Assembly: GCA_937991535.1 (NCBI GenBank)
Contig: CALKHN010000089.1
Span: 1 to 64,000, forward strand
Direction: 5' to 3'
Source: an uncultured Sphingobacteriales bacterium
GTDB taxonomy: Bacteria > Bacteroidota > Bacteroidia > Chitinophagales > Chitinophagaceae
Length of the DNA: 64,000 nt
The notes below the pieces were generated by a model. That model did not search any database. It was not told the origin of the DNA and was given only the letters and a program-made list of their open reading frames with translations. Shown here in pieces: positions 32,923 to 42,559 of the stretch. The translations under genes were made by a program, and so were the position numbers. Position 1 is the first letter of the stretch. Each line of letters starts with the position of its first letter.

Positions 32923-35900
32923 ATGAGAAAGCCTTTTATGACTTTATTGTTTTTTTGCTTCGCAATAACGGGTATGGCGCAGCAACCGGCTACGGTAAAA
33001 GAATATCTGCAATCGTTTCCCACCTATGGGTTTTCAGATCCCAATCCCATGCCGCTGCTTTCGCCTGTGTACCCTTATTTCAGGTACGATGGATTTACCG
33101 GTAAAGCTGAGCAAAAACAATGGAAGATCGTTGAACTGGAGAACGATTACATTAAAGTGCTCATCACCCCTGAAATAGGGGGAAAGATCTGGGCTGCTAT
33201 AGAAAAAAAATCAGGGAAATCATTTATCTATTATAACCATACTGTAAAGTTTCGCGATATCGCTATGCGGGGTCCATGGACGAGTGGCGGGCTCGAGCCC
33301 AACTACGGTATCATTGGTCATACACCTTCCAACGCTACGCCGGTTGATTATATTACCCGGGAAAATGACGATGGAAGTGTAAGCTGTATCATTGGCGTAC
33401 TGGATTTATTAACCCGGAGCAACTGGAGGATAGAGGTCAATTTACAAAAAGACAAAGCGTATTTCACCACGCAGTCTTTCTGGTACAATTCCACCCCCGT
33501 TGCACAGCCTTATTACCATTGGATGAACCTGGGCGTTAAAGCAAAAGGCAACCTTGAATTTATTTTTCCGGGTACAGGGTATATCGGACATAATGGCGAG
33601 CATGCGGATTGGCCGGTAAATGAAACCAACGGGAAAAAAATAAATTTTTATGAAGAGAATAATTTCGGTGGATATAAATCATACCACGTTATTGGAAAAC
33701 CCGCCGATTTTTTTGGCGCCTACTGGCACGATGACAATACCGGCATGGTGCGCTATGGCACTTACGACGATAAAGCCGGCAGAAAAATATGGATATGGGG
33801 ATTATCACAACAAGGTATGATCTGGGAAAAATTGCTTACCGATACCGACGGGCAATATGTAGAAATTCAATCGGGCAGACTGTTCAATCAAAATGCGGAA
33901 AAAAGCAGTTTCACTCCGTTTAAGCACATTGCCTTTGCACCCTATGCAACCGATACCTGGAAAGAGTACTGGTATCCTGTATCGCAAACACATGGTATTG
34001 GCAAGGCCAATGCGTATGGTGCGCTCAACGTGAAGTATGAGAATGGTTTTCTGAAAATGTATTTCTCCGCAGCGCAGTTTGTTCACGATACTTTATTGAT
34101 AAAAGCCGGAGGGAGAACGGTATACAGCAGGGCTCTGAACCTGTCGCCATTGCAGGTATTTTCAGATTCCTTACAGGTAAGCCTAAACGCGGAAGATATT
34201 ATTGCTGCTTTGGGCAATAATAAACTGGTATACCATAGTGATCCCGGCTTTGAAGCGCTCAGCCGGCCGGTATCATCTCCTGTGAACTTCAACTGGAATA
34301 CCGCCTACGGCTTGTATGTGCTGGGTAAAGAATATATGGATCAAAAGATGTATGGCAAGGCTGAAGAAAAACTCACTGAGGCTTTGAACAAAGACAGCAA
34401 TTATCTTCCCGCATTAGTAAAAATGGCTGAACTCATGTACCGCAATATGCGATATACTGAAGCTTTGAAAATGTCGGCCAGGGCACTCCGTATTGACACC
34501 CATGCAGGGGATGCTAATTATTATTATGGTATCATCAACGCACAGTTGGGTAATATCGCCGACGCGAAGGACGGGTTCAGCATCGCCTCACTTACGCCGG
34601 AATACCGCAGCGCCGCCTATACCGAACTTAGCAAAATGCATAGCAAAGAAAAAGATTTTGACAAAGCCATTGCATATGCAGCGAAAGCGATTGACTTCAA
34701 TCGTTATAATATAGATGCGCTGATGCTGCAGGCTGCTGCTTTGCGCAGCAATAAGGCTGCTGCAAAAGCGGAGGCAATACTAAAAATTATCTTATCATAT
34801 GATCCGCTGAATCATTTTGCCCGTTTTGAAAAATATCTGTGGCAGCAAACGGAAGAAACCAAACAGGCATTTGTTTCACTGGTGCGGAATGAATTGCCTG
34901 TGGAAACTTTTGCTGAACTGGGTATCTGGTATTACAATGCAGGTTATGCAGATGAAGCATTGAAGGTGTTTTCAACAGGTAAGCCTGGCGCGGAAGCTAT
35001 TGTATGGCAGGCGTTTCTTCAAAACAAAAAAGCAGATTGCGCTGCTATAAACCCTGAGTTGGTTTTCCTTTTTCGTTCAGAAACGGCAATGGTGCTTGAG
35101 CATTTGCTAAAAAGCCAAAACGACTGGCTGCTCAAATACCAGTTGGCATTGATATACAAAGACAGGAATCGCGAAGCGGAGTGTAAGCAATTGTTGCTGT
35201 CCTGCGGTGACCTGCCTTTTTATGCGCCATTTTATGCAACCCGCGCTGTTGTTTTTGCTGACAGCGATACGTCCCAAAGCCTGGGAGATTTACAGAAAGC
35301 ATGGTCATTAGACAAAACCCAATGGCGGTATTATAAAATGCTCGGAGAATATTATAACGAACACCGGCAACCCCAAAAAGCATTAGCACTTGTAGCGCCA
35401 TTTTACAAAGCGCACCCGCAGCAATATATAATGGGAATGCTGTATGCCAAAACACTAATGCTGAATAAAAAGTATAAGGAAGCAGACGCGGTATTGGCTA
35501 AGCTGAATATCATACCATTTGAAGGCGCTACAGAAGGAAAAGGACTTTACCGTGAAGCCAAACTAATGCTGGCTCTGCAGGAAATGCAAAACCACAACTA
35601 CAGGAAAGCGCTGACATTTATCGGTCAGTCGCGCTTATGGCCACAAAACCTGGGTGTGGGAAAACCTTATGATAATGAAATAGACAGCCGCCTTGAAGAC
35701 TGGATGGAGTATGTATGTAACCGGCAAATGAAAAGGAAAGACAATAATGTTTTGCTGGAACACATTTTACAGTTTACGCCGCGCGTAGATAATACAGTAA
35801 GCAATTTTATTCCTTCCAATGCATTGGTATCAGCATGGGCAATTGAAAAGAAAGAAGGAAAAGTCAAAGCTGCTGAATGGTTAGATCAGCAAATCACACT

Positions 35901-36042
35901 ATACCCTCACCTGCGTAAAACCCTGGAATGGAGCAGGGATATGTTTGACAATAAGACATTGCCGGTATTGCGTGATACTCAAAAAGATGCCGGTATGCGT
36001 ATTCTGGAAGTCCTGGTAATGATGGGAGAGAGCAGTCACTAA
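32923..36042 (+). CDS. DUF5107 domain protein with tetratricopeptide repeats, exported
   Basis: The 1039-residue protein has a signal peptide (TLLFFCFAITGMAQ), then a DUF5107 domain of about 300 residues (VLITPEIGGKIWAAIEKKSG, MRGPWTSGGLEPNYGIIGH), whose fold resembles aldose-epimerase-like carbohydrate-binding proteins. The rest is a series of TPR helices (ADANYYYGIINAQLGNIADA-like units near 525-600). DUF5107/TPR proteins are known next to glycan-degradation genes, and a role in handling sugars at the cell envelope is a reasonable inference, not proven. It is divergent from the MntA/HepT pair. Confidence 0.88.
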   Translation: MRKPFMTLLFFCFAITGMAQQPATVKEYLQSFPTYGFSDPNPMPLLSPVYPYFRYDGFTGKAEQKQWKIVELENDYIKVLITPEIGGKIWAAIEKKSGKSFIYYNHTVKFRDIAMRGPWTSGGLEPNYGIIGHTPSNATPVDYITRENDDGSVSCIIGVLDLLTRSNWRIEVNLQKDKAYFTTQSFWYNSTPVAQPYYHWMNLGVKAKGNLEFIFPGTGYIGHNGEHADWPVNETNGKKINFYEENNFGGYKSYHVIGKPADFFGAYWHDDNTGMVRYGTYDDKAGRKIWIWGLSQQGMIWEKLLTDTDGQYVEIQSGRLFNQNAEKSSFTPFKHIAFAPYATDTWKEYWYPVSQTHGIGKANAYGALNVKYENGFLKMYFSAAQFVHDTLLIKAGGRTVYSRALNLSPLQVFSDSLQVSLNAEDIIAALGNNKLVYHSDPGFEALSRPVSSPVNFNWNTAYGLYVLGKEYMDQKMYGKAEEKLTEALNKDSNYLPALVKMAELMYRNMRYTEALKMSARALRIDTHAGDANYYYGIINAQLGNIADAKDGFSIASLTPEYRSAAYTELSKMHSKEKDFDKAIAYAAKAIDFNRYNIDALMLQAAALRSNKAAAKAEAILKIILSYDPLNHFARFEKYLWQQTEETKQAFVSLVRNELPVETFAELGIWYYNAGYADEALKVFSTGKPGAEAIVWQAFLQNKKADCAAINPELVFLFRSETAMVLEHLLKSQNDWLLKYQLALIYKDRNREAECKQLLLSCGDLPFYAPFYATRAVVFADSDTSQSLGDLQKAWSLDKTQWRYYKMLGEYYNEHRQPQKALALVAPFYKAHPQQYIMGMLYAKTLMLNKKYKEADAVLAKLNIIPFEGATEGKGLYREAKLMLALQEMQNHNYRKALTFIGQSRLWPQNLGVGKPYDNEIDSRLEDWMEYVCNRQMKRKDNNVLLEHILQFTPRVDNTVSNFIPSNALVSAWAIEKKEGKVKAAEWLDQQITLYPHLRKTLEWSRDMFDNKTLPVLRDTQKDAGMRILEVLVMMGESSH

Positions 36043-36090
36043 GCCTTAAATACAAAGTCGTTTGCATTTATCACTAAGTGTATTACTATA

Positions 36091-36121
36091 GCCCGCCCGG
36101 ATGAGCGCCGTTCAAACGGGC
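36091..36121. repeat. GC-rich hairpin GCCCG...CGGGC between the DUF5107 and arginase-like genes
   Basis: GCCCGCCCGG and ACGGGCCCG form a small stem and resemble the element at 19233-19275. CCGGTTTTT follows, which could give it terminator activity on the plus strand. Confidence 0.4.
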
Positions 36122-36180
36122 CCGACCGGTTTTTCACATCATGTTAGTAGTTTTTACTCTGATTTTTGCTGTAGAACCAG

Positions 36181-36188
36181 TAGGTTTG
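36181..36188 (+). promoter_or_regulatory. Bacteroidota -7 promoter box of the arginase-like gene
   Basis: TAGGTTTG matches TAnnTTTG exactly, 14 nt before the ATG at 36203. Its position also argues against the longer upstream frame that starts at 36101. Confidence 0.5.
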
Positions 36189-36202
36189 TAAAAATCATTG
36201 CT

Positions 36203-37336
36203 ATGGGTGACGTGCTGAACATCACTGATTTTTTAAATCCGGTCAACCGGTACCATTTATCGCACGATGAAGGCTATCGTGAAGGACAGGTTGGGAGTAG
36301 TATTGAATTGTATGAGGAAGAGTTGCCCGACCTTGATGTTGCCGATGTGGTGCTGGTGGGCTGCGGCGAGCAAAGAGGCGAAGGTTTAGATAAGTATTCT
36401 GCTGGTCCTGATGTGATTCGCAGCCAGTTTTATGCTTTGTATTACTGGCATAAGGATATCAGGATAGCCGATGTTGGAAATATTAAATCGGGCGCGGGGA
36501 TGGCTGATACCTATGCGGCGTTAAGAATGGTGGTAAGCGAACTGCTGCATATTGGAAAAACGGTGATTGTTCTGGGTGGCAGTCACGATCTTACCCTTGC
36601 ACAATACGATGCTTATAAAGCACTGAACCATATTATTGAAGCCACCGTAATAGACGGGCTCATTGATCTGAGTATGGATAACCCACAGCGGAGCAGAAAT
36701 TTCTTAATGGAGATATTAACCGGCGAACCCAACTTCATCAGGCATTATAATCATATTGCGTTTCAGAGCTATTTTGTGAATCCGCATATGCTGGAAACAA
36801 TGGATAAACTTCGGTTTGATTGTTACCGGCTGGGTGTGGTTAAGGAGCATATGGATGAAATGGAACCTGTATTGCGCAACACCAATATGCTGAGCTTTGA
36901 TATTGCAGCATTACAGCATGCCGCGGCGCCTTCCAATTATCTTTCCCCTAATGGATTGGATGGCGAACAAGCCTGCATGCTTACCCGCTTTGCAGGTATG
37001 AGCCCCAATATCAATTCCATAGGCATTTATGGTTACAGCGTCGAAAATGACATCCAGCAATTAACCGCAAAGCAAATCGCGCAGATGCTTTGGTATTTTG
37101 TAGATGGAAGATGGCAGGGTAAACATGAAGCGATACTGGCTGAAAAAGATAACTTTTTTGAATTCAATACTGCGTTCGCAGAGATTGATACGGTGTTTTT
37201 ACAAAGTAAAAAAACAGGACGATGGTGGATGCAGTTACCGGATAAATCTTATATCGCGTGCTCGTACCAGGACTACATTCAAGCGAGCAGCAATGAAATA
37301 CCGGAACGCTGGCTCAGAGCGCAGGAGAGGAGCTGA
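36203..37336 (+). CDS. Arginase/formimidoylglutamase-family protein with lost metal ligands
   Basis: The 377-residue ureohydrolase-fold protein keeps His128 in GGSHDLT and Asp151 and Asp155 in IDGLIDL. The histidine expected between those aspartates (DAHxD motif) is Leu153. In the later SxDxD motif the first aspartate is kept (Asp233 in SFDIAAL), but the second is Ala235. Arginases use these residues to hold two manganese ions, so catalysis is doubtful. Bacteroidota have many such formimidoylglutamase-named proteins. A regulatory or binding role is possible. The start is at 36203 because the promoter box lies in the longer frame. Confidence 0.85.
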   Translation: MGDVLNITDFLNPVNRYHLSHDEGYREGQVGSSIELYEEELPDLDVADVVLVGCGEQRGEGLDKYSAGPDVIRSQFYALYYWHKDIRIADVGNIKSGAGMADTYAALRMVVSELLHIGKTVIVLGGSHDLTLAQYDAYKALNHIIEATVIDGLIDLSMDNPQRSRNFLMEILTGEPNFIRHYNHIAFQSYFVNPHMLETMDKLRFDCYRLGVVKEHMDEMEPVLRNTNMLSFDIAALQHAAAPSNYLSPNGLDGEQACMLTRFAGMSPNINSIGIYGYSVENDIQQLTAKQIAQMLWYFVDGRWQGKHEAILAEKDNFFEFNTAFAEIDTVFLQSKKTGRWWMQLPDKSYIACSYQDYIQASSNEIPERWLRAQERS

Positions 37337-37338
37337 GT

Positions 37339-37353
37339 AGTCCTAACAGGTTT
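37339..37353. repeat. Second copy of the AGTCCTAACAGGTTT half-hairpin
   Basis: The 15-bp sequence is identical to the right arm of the hairpin at 11675-11725, again just after a stop codon. No matching left arm was found here. Confidence 0.5.
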
Positions 37354-37417
37354 ACCTCCCAGACTATGTAAATGTGGAAATATGAAAATGCCTGCCCCCG
37401 TCCTACTGGTGTCATCC

Positions 37418-37452
37418 CCGCCTGAATGGCTCAGTAGGGCAATCGGGCGGGC
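37418..37452. repeat. GC-rich REP-like element, second copy
   Basis: CCCCGCCTGAATGG, GGGCA and CGGGCGGGCG are shared in order with the hairpin at 19233-19275, so the two are copies of one dispersed family. It lies between the arginase-like gene and dacB. Confidence 0.5.
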
Positions 37453-37479
37453 GACTGAATAGGCGGGAGGAAATGTAAA

Positions 37480-37519
37480 ATTCACTATTCACCACTGACT
37501 ACTCACCACCACATTCACC
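37480..37519. repeat. TTCACTATTCACCACTGACTACTCACC-type tract abutting dacB
   Basis: Degenerate 7-9 bp units of the TCAC(C/T)A family run right up to the dacB start codon. This tract lies at a 5' end, in contrast to most others, which lie at 3' ends. Confidence 0.65.
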
Positions 37520-38860
37520 ATGCGTATGCTCATACCCTCCAGGATAATCATTTTTCTTTTCGGAATCATTTTTCTTTCTTCCTGTTCCGTTTCCCGCAAC
37601 ATTCAACAGCTTGCTAATAAAAATTTATTCAACGATTCTGCATTGGCAAATGCGCATACAGGCATTTCTGTTTTTGATGCTAACGCAAACAAATTCATTT
37701 ACAACTACCAGGCTGATAAATATTTTGTACCGGCCAGCAATACCAAAATCATCACTTTATACGCCGGTATGAAGTATCTGCCGGATAGTTTGGTTGGACT
37801 GAAATACCGGGAAACAACCGATACCCTGTTTGTTGTGCCTTCAGGAGATCCTTCTTTTTTACATCCTGATTTTAGCAGTCAGCCGGTGTTCGGTTTTTTA
37901 AAAAAGCAGTCCAAACCCATAGCCATTGCCACAAATAACTGGAAAGCGCATGCATTGGGAGAGGGATGGATGTGGGATGATTACAATGATCCTTATATGG
38001 CCGAACGCAGTCCCTTTCCTGTATACGGTAATGTGATCCGCTGGATACAGGTGCGGGATTCGGGAAGCATTGCGGCAATGGCAAGAGAAGAAGCTTTTAT
38101 TTATTCGGAGCCCGACATTAACTGGAAAGTGAATTTTAGCAGTGATACGGCAGCACAATTATTCTCAGTACAACGGACATTAACCGAAAATAAATTTTTT
38201 ATCACCCAGGGCCGGGAAATCAACGCCGAGAGAAGGGTGCCTTTCATCACCAATGGACTACAATCGGCATTGGAATTATTGAAAGATTCTTTAGGGGAAG
38301 CCATTGATTCATCCTCAACCATCATTCAACCAAATGGTATAATTCATTCCCGGCCATCCGATTCTCTTTTTAAGATCATGATGTACCGGAGTGATAATTT
38401 CTTCGCGGAACAGGTGCTTTTAATGGCATCCAATGAAAAGCTGGGCATAATGGATGACAGGCAGTTGATGCAATACCTGCTGAACAATGAAATGCGGGGA
38501 TTCCCTCAAACACCACGCTGGGCCGATGGCAGCGGGCTGAGCCGGTATAATTTATTTACCCCGCATGATTTTATATGGATACTCCATAAAATGAAAAATG
38601 AATTTGGAATGGAAAGACTGAAGACGATCTTCCCAACCGGCGGCAAAGGCACATTAAGCAATTACTATCATGGCGACAGCGGGTTTATATACGCCAAAAC
38701 CGGTACCATGTCGGGTGTATTGAGCCTTAGCGGTTATTTATATACAAAAACCGGAAAGCTATTGATCTTTTCTGTGCTGGTAAACAACCACAGGCAGCCG
38801 GCATGGATAATCCGCAAGAAAGTAGAGTCGTTCTTACATGGATTGAGAGTAAAATATTGA
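37520..38860 (+). CDS. dacB: D-alanyl-D-alanine carboxypeptidase/endopeptidase (PBP4 type), lipoprotein
   Basis: The protein cuts peptidoglycan cross-links or terminal D-alanine. The 446-residue sequence starts with a lipoprotein signal (IIIFLFGIIFLSSC, Cys22). Penicillin-binding motifs are in order: SxxK as SNTK, in PASNTKIITLY near 77; SxN as SDN in MYRSDNFFAE; and KTG in YAKTGTMSG. It is a class C, low-molecular-mass PBP (S13 family). Upstream is a repeat tract; downstream there are 290 bp of repeat debris. Confidence 0.93.
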   Translation: MRMLIPSRIIIFLFGIIFLSSCSVSRNIQQLANKNLFNDSALANAHTGISVFDANANKFIYNYQADKYFVPASNTKIITLYAGMKYLPDSLVGLKYRETTDTLFVVPSGDPSFLHPDFSSQPVFGFLKKQSKPIAIATNNWKAHALGEGWMWDDYNDPYMAERSPFPVYGNVIRWIQVRDSGSIAAMAREEAFIYSEPDINWKVNFSSDTAAQLFSVQRTLTENKFFITQGREINAERRVPFITNGLQSALELLKDSLGEAIDSSSTIIQPNGIIHSRPSDSLFKIMMYRSDNFFAEQVLLMASNEKLGIMDDRQLMQYLLNNEMRGFPQTPRWADGSGLSRYNLFTPHDFIWILHKMKNEFGMERLKTIFPTGGKGTLSNYYHGDSGFIYAKTGTMSGVLSLSGYLYTKTGKLLIFSVLVNNHRQPAWIIRKKVESFLHGLRVKY

Positions 38861-38871
38861 GAAGGAAGCCC

Positions 38872-39013
38872 GAAGCCGGAATTTCGAAATTCGAAGCGGG
38901 ATGCAATGATGTGGTCAGTATCCGACTCAGGAGGGTCAGACCGCATCTAAGTGCAAAGCCCCAGGAATCAAATCACAAAAAGCAAGAACCAAATAAAATT
39001 CAAATCCGAAAGC
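38872..39013. repeat. Intergenic repeat island (TTCGAAATTCGAAG and CAAGAACCAAATnnnATTCAAATCCGAA types)
   Basis: Elements AATTTCGAAATTCGAAG (38880-38896), a half of the 7726-7766 hairpin (38918-38948), and CCAGGAATCAAATCACAAAAAGC..CAAGAACCAAATAAAATTCAAATCCGAAAGC (38959-39010, broken in two here) run together. The second motif recurs at 45473-45525. No coding potential is convincing. Confidence 0.65.
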
Positions 39014-39122
39014 TGTCAGAGCGACCAGCTATGAGCTACGGGCAGTACAAGAAGAAGGATTCATTCTATCGTTAGTAGGTACACACTGATAGCTGACAAC
39101 TGACCGCTGATAGTACCGGATA

Positions 39123-39150
39123 CAATCTCAAATCATAAATCTCAAATCAC
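39123..39150. repeat. TCTCAAATCATAAATCTCAAATCA-type tract at the S9 peptidase 3' end
   Basis: Two to three units of CTCAAATCATAAAT-type sequence adjoin the stop codon of the S9 peptidase on the minus strand. Confidence 0.6.
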
Positions 39151-41355
39151 CTATCTTCCTCCGGGTGGGCAATACTTCAACAAATAATTGGTGAATAAGG
39201 TGCGGAAGTGTTTGGTTGTTCCTTCTCCTTCGCTTATGCTGTGTGTTCTGTTCGGGTACGACATGAACTGGAATTGCTTGTTGTATTTGATGAGCTCATT
39301 CAGCAGCATTTCAGCATTCTGGTAATGTACATTGTCATCTCCCGTACCATGTATATACAATAAATTGCCACGAAGGTTCTTGGCATAGGTAACGGGTGAT
39401 CCCTTGATATAATCTTCCTTGGTTTCCTGAGGCGGCCCCATGTACCGTTCCTCGTAAATATTGTCGTAGGTAAGCAGATCGGTTACTGCTGCAATAGCGA
39501 TGCCTGTTTTAAAAATATCAGGATACTGAAAGAGCAGGTTCAAAGTAGATGAGCCGCCTCCGCTCCATCCCCAACTTGCCACACGGGCTGTATCTAAATA
39601 AGCATGCTGTGCCAATAGTTTTTTCATAGCCATCGCCTGGTCGCGGATATTGATGCCGCCAATATCGCGGTAAATAGACTTGCGCCATGCCGATCCTTTT
39701 AAGGTTGGTGTGCCCCGGTTATTAAACGAAACATAAAAGTAGCCGCTCTTTGAAAGATCGCCGAGGAAATGAGCACATTTGCCCGCATTAAATTCATCCT
39801 CAACCGTGGCGCTGCCGGGTTCGCCATATACGTATAGCAGTATAGGATATTTTTTAGATGAATCAAAGTTATCAGGTTTTACGATCCATCCATCCATCGT
39901 TACATTATCTTCTGTAGTGATGGTAAAAAATTCAAAGTTTTTCCTGTCCACCGTTTTAATGCGTGTTGCAATGCTTTGGTTTTCCTGCAAAGGGGTATGT
40001 TCCGGTAGTTTTATCCACTCGCTTACCGAAGGCGTGTTGCGGTTATTGAATTTATGAAGGGCAATTTGAGCGCCCGGAGAAATTTCATAGGCATGTGTAC
40101 CTTTTAACGTGGCTGGAGATACCAGTTGCAGCTTTCCTTTTCCGTCCATTTTGGTACGGTACAGGTATCGTTGTATAGCGCTTTCGGGTGATGCGATAAA
40201 ATATACATAATTGTTCTTTTCATCAATAGCGCTGATGGTTTCTATATCGTAACTGCCCTTCGTTAGCAATGTTTCTTTTTTACCGTCCCTGCTAACACGG
40301 TAAATATGCCGCCAGCCATCTTTTTCACTCACCCATAAAAATCCCGCACCATTGTTTACCCATTCCCATCCCGTGGGGTCATCGTCGTTCCAGCGCGATT
40401 TGATATCAATCCATGCCTTATCTGTTTCGGTATATATAGTTTTTGCGGATGCGTCAGATATAGCGCATATGTACAGTTTGCTTTCATTTTGTTTCCTGTT
40501 TAATTGTTGCACAATGAGTGATTGATTGTTGGCGGCCCATTCCATACGGGGCAGGTAGTGTTGTTTGGGATCTCCCGGAATACGCATCCACCGGGTATTG
40601 CCGCCTGATGCGCTTACCACGCCAATACGAACCGATGAAGGGGATTGCCCTACTTTGGGATATTCAACAGGAACAACAAATGAATAAATAGAATCTGTAG
40701 TATTCAGCATCAAATAGTCACGCGTATCGCTGGCGTCTACCTGCCAGTATGCGATGTTCTTACTATCGCTGCTCCACCTGAAGCCATCGCGGCAGGCAAA
40801 CTCTTCTTCGTATACCCAGTCGAAAGTGCCATTGATAAGATGGCGGTTGCCATCGGTTGTTAGTGCAATGCTTTTGCCGGAGGCAATATCTTCTGCATAA
40901 ATATTGTGGTCGCTCACGTACCCTACTTTTTTGCCATCCGGTGAGAGCTTGGCATACATCAGGGATTGAGCGGGCTTGTCTTTTCCGATTTGCTTTAATT
41001 GTCCTGTGCTCCTGTTCAACAGCCAGTAATCGCCCCGGGTATTGTAACGCCATACTCTTGCCGTATTGGTGAAAATGAGGAGCATGCTATCGTTTTTACT
41101 AATCGCGAAATCAGCTATTTTCAAAGGCTTATCATTTCCGGGAGGCGTAAGTTGTGCAGCAGTAGCCAGTACTGTAACCTGTTGTGCCGATAAAGGATTG
41201 ATGCGAAGAAGCATATTGTCCTGTATTTCATACAACCCGGCGCCATCTGCGGTCCAGTTTACCTTTTCGGCTTTGAACTGGGCCAGCCCTGCAAATGCCT
41301 GGCATACAAAATAAATAACAACAATACTTCTTGTAACGCAGGTAGGATATCTCAT
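39151..41355 (-). CDS. S9 family peptidase (dipeptidyl peptidase IV-like), secreted
   Basis: The 734-residue protein has a signal peptide (IVVIYFVCQAFAGLAQ), a DPP IV N-terminal beta-propeller (about 40-500) and a C-terminal alpha/beta hydrolase. The catalytic serine lies in SWGWSGGGSST, the aspartate in HGTGDDNVHYQN and the histidine in YPNRTHSISEG. DPP IV-type enzymes remove N-terminal dipeptides, often X-Pro. It is probably periplasmic or surface-associated and stands alone, divergent from the S4 RNA-binding gene. Confidence 0.93.
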   Translation of the reverse strand: MRYPTCVTRSIVVIYFVCQAFAGLAQFKAEKVNWTADGAGLYEIQDNMLLRINPLSAQQVTVLATAAQLTPPGNDKPLKIADFAISKNDSMLLIFTNTARVWRYNTRGDYWLLNRSTGQLKQIGKDKPAQSLMYAKLSPDGKKVGYVSDHNIYAEDIASGKSIALTTDGNRHLINGTFDWVYEEEFACRDGFRWSSDSKNIAYWQVDASDTRDYLMLNTTDSIYSFVVPVEYPKVGQSPSSVRIGVVSASGGNTRWMRIPGDPKQHYLPRMEWAANNQSLIVQQLNRKQNESKLYICAISDASAKTIYTETDKAWIDIKSRWNDDDPTGWEWVNNGAGFLWVSEKDGWRHIYRVSRDGKKETLLTKGSYDIETISAIDEKNNYVYFIASPESAIQRYLYRTKMDGKGKLQLVSPATLKGTHAYEISPGAQIALHKFNNRNTPSVSEWIKLPEHTPLQENQSIATRIKTVDRKNFEFFTITTEDNVTMDGWIVKPDNFDSSKKYPILLYVYGEPGSATVEDEFNAGKCAHFLGDLSKSGYFYVSFNNRGTPTLKGSAWRKSIYRDIGGINIRDQAMAMKKLLAQHAYLDTARVASWGWSGGGSSTLNLLFQYPDIFKTGIAIAAVTDLLTYDNIYEERYMGPPQETKEDYIKGSPVTYAKNLRGNLLYIHGTGDDNVHYQNAEMLLNELIKYNKQFQFMSYPNRTHSISEGEGTTKHFRTLFTNYLLKYCPPGGR

Positions 41356-41527
41356 GTCGGAAAAAGATTTAACGGTAAATTTAAAAGAGAAATGCTTACG
41401 ATGAACAAAGATTTGATAAATGGTGAGGTCCGGGATACAACTGAAGAAGGAAAATCCGCATACGCATTAACTGTTTTACATAAAAAAACTATGGTGTAAA
41501 TTGCAATAGTGAAATGCAAACATAAGT

Positions 41528-41917
41528 ATGAATGATGTTAAAGAAAAACTACGGTTAGACAAATACCTCTGGGCCATCCGTATTTTTAAAACACGCAGTA
41601 TAGCTTCGGAAGCCTGTGATAAAGGGAAGGTAAAATACAACGGCGATTCGGTAAAGCCGTCACGCAGTGTGCATGTTGATGATGAATACGAAATTAAAAC
41701 CGAAGCCAAACGCTGGCGCATTAAAGTAACGGGTTTATTGTATAACCGGGTGCAATACAGCGAAGCGGTTAAATATTATATAGATATCACTCCTGCAGAG
41801 GAAATAGAAAGATTGCAATACCAGGCATCAAGTTTTCATACAGGTAAGCGCCTGAGTAAAGTAGGGCGGCCTACTAAAAAAGAGCGCCGGGATATTGATG
41901 AATTTCTGGATGAATAA
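41528..41917 (+). CDS. S4-domain RNA-binding protein (HslR-like)
   Basis: The 129-residue protein has an S4 fold at its N-terminus: RLDKYLWAIRIFKTRSIASE and GKVKYNGDSVKPSRSV. HslR/Hsp15 proteins bind stalled 50S subunits carrying nascent chains; the assignment to that group is by similarity of the S4 region and length. The C-terminus is basic (GKRLSKVGRPTKKERRDIDE). The gene is monocistronic or shares a transcript with the downstream DUF998 gene. Confidence 0.9.
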   Translation: MNDVKEKLRLDKYLWAIRIFKTRSIASEACDKGKVKYNGDSVKPSRSVHVDDEYEIKTEAKRWRIKVTGLLYNRVQYSEAVKYYIDITPAEEIERLQYQASSFHTGKRLSKVGRPTKKERRDIDEFLDE

Positions 41918-42005
41918 CGGTGGAAAAAGTATACGGATATAAAATGCTATTGCCTGCGCAGAAGTAATTTTTTATTGATTTAGTTTCAATGATAAAACTT
42001 TTGTA

Positions 42006-42548
42006 TTGATTATTGTTCTGCTGTATGCTATAATTATTTTTCTTGTGGCGGGCATTATTTATTTTGCTTCCAAAAGTCCGCATTACAGTCATCTCAAACA
42101 TACCATCAGTGAACTGGGGGAAGATGGTGCGGTTAACAGCAGGGCTGCCAACCTGGGTTTGTTTTTGCCAGCCGGCCTGTTGCTGATTTTATTTGGATTG
42201 TTGAATAGCGGAAATACGAATATAAGAGGACTTGCAATCTGTCTTGGGGTAGGATACCTGGTCTCCGCCTTGTTTCCCTGCGATCCCGGATCTCCACTGT
42301 ATGGCAGCGCCAGGCAAACCATTCATAATATAGGAGGTTTTATTGAATATGGAGGTGGTATTTATTTTTTAAATAAGTCGCGGCATCTCTTGCTAACACC
42401 CGGCTTCATTGAGCCCCAATGGCTTATAGGTTTCCTGGTTATTTGTATAGTTTTAGCTTCTTTGCCCGGATTTAAACTCCGCGGATTATTCCAGCGGATA
42501 GTGGAACTTGTATTGTTCGGTCAGTTGCTATGGCTCAGTTGCCGGTAA
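42006..42548 (+). CDS. DUF998 family membrane protein
   Basis: The 180-residue protein has six hydrophobic segments and the DUF998 pattern: SPHYSHLKHTISELGEDGA at the first loop and ALFPCDPGSPLYGS, with FVHNI-like RQTIHNIGG. Function is unknown. No in-frame ATG exists before the first membrane segment; the most plausible start is TTG at 42006, following an AT-rich leader. It converges on fabI. Confidence 0.78.
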   Translation: MIIVLLYAIIIFLVAGIIYFASKSPHYSHLKHTISELGEDGAVNSRAANLGLFLPAGLLLILFGLLNSGNTNIRGLAICLGVGYLVSALFPCDPGSPLYGSARQTIHNIGGFIEYGGGIYFLNKSRHLLLTPGFIEPQWLIGFLVICIVLASLPGFKLRGLFQRIVELVLFGQLLWLSCR

Positions 42549-42559
42549 TGGCTGCATGT

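Noticed and set aside
36101..36202. N-terminal extension of the arginase-like gene
   Set aside because: A perfect -7 box at 36181-36188 lies inside it and the extension contains no family sequence.
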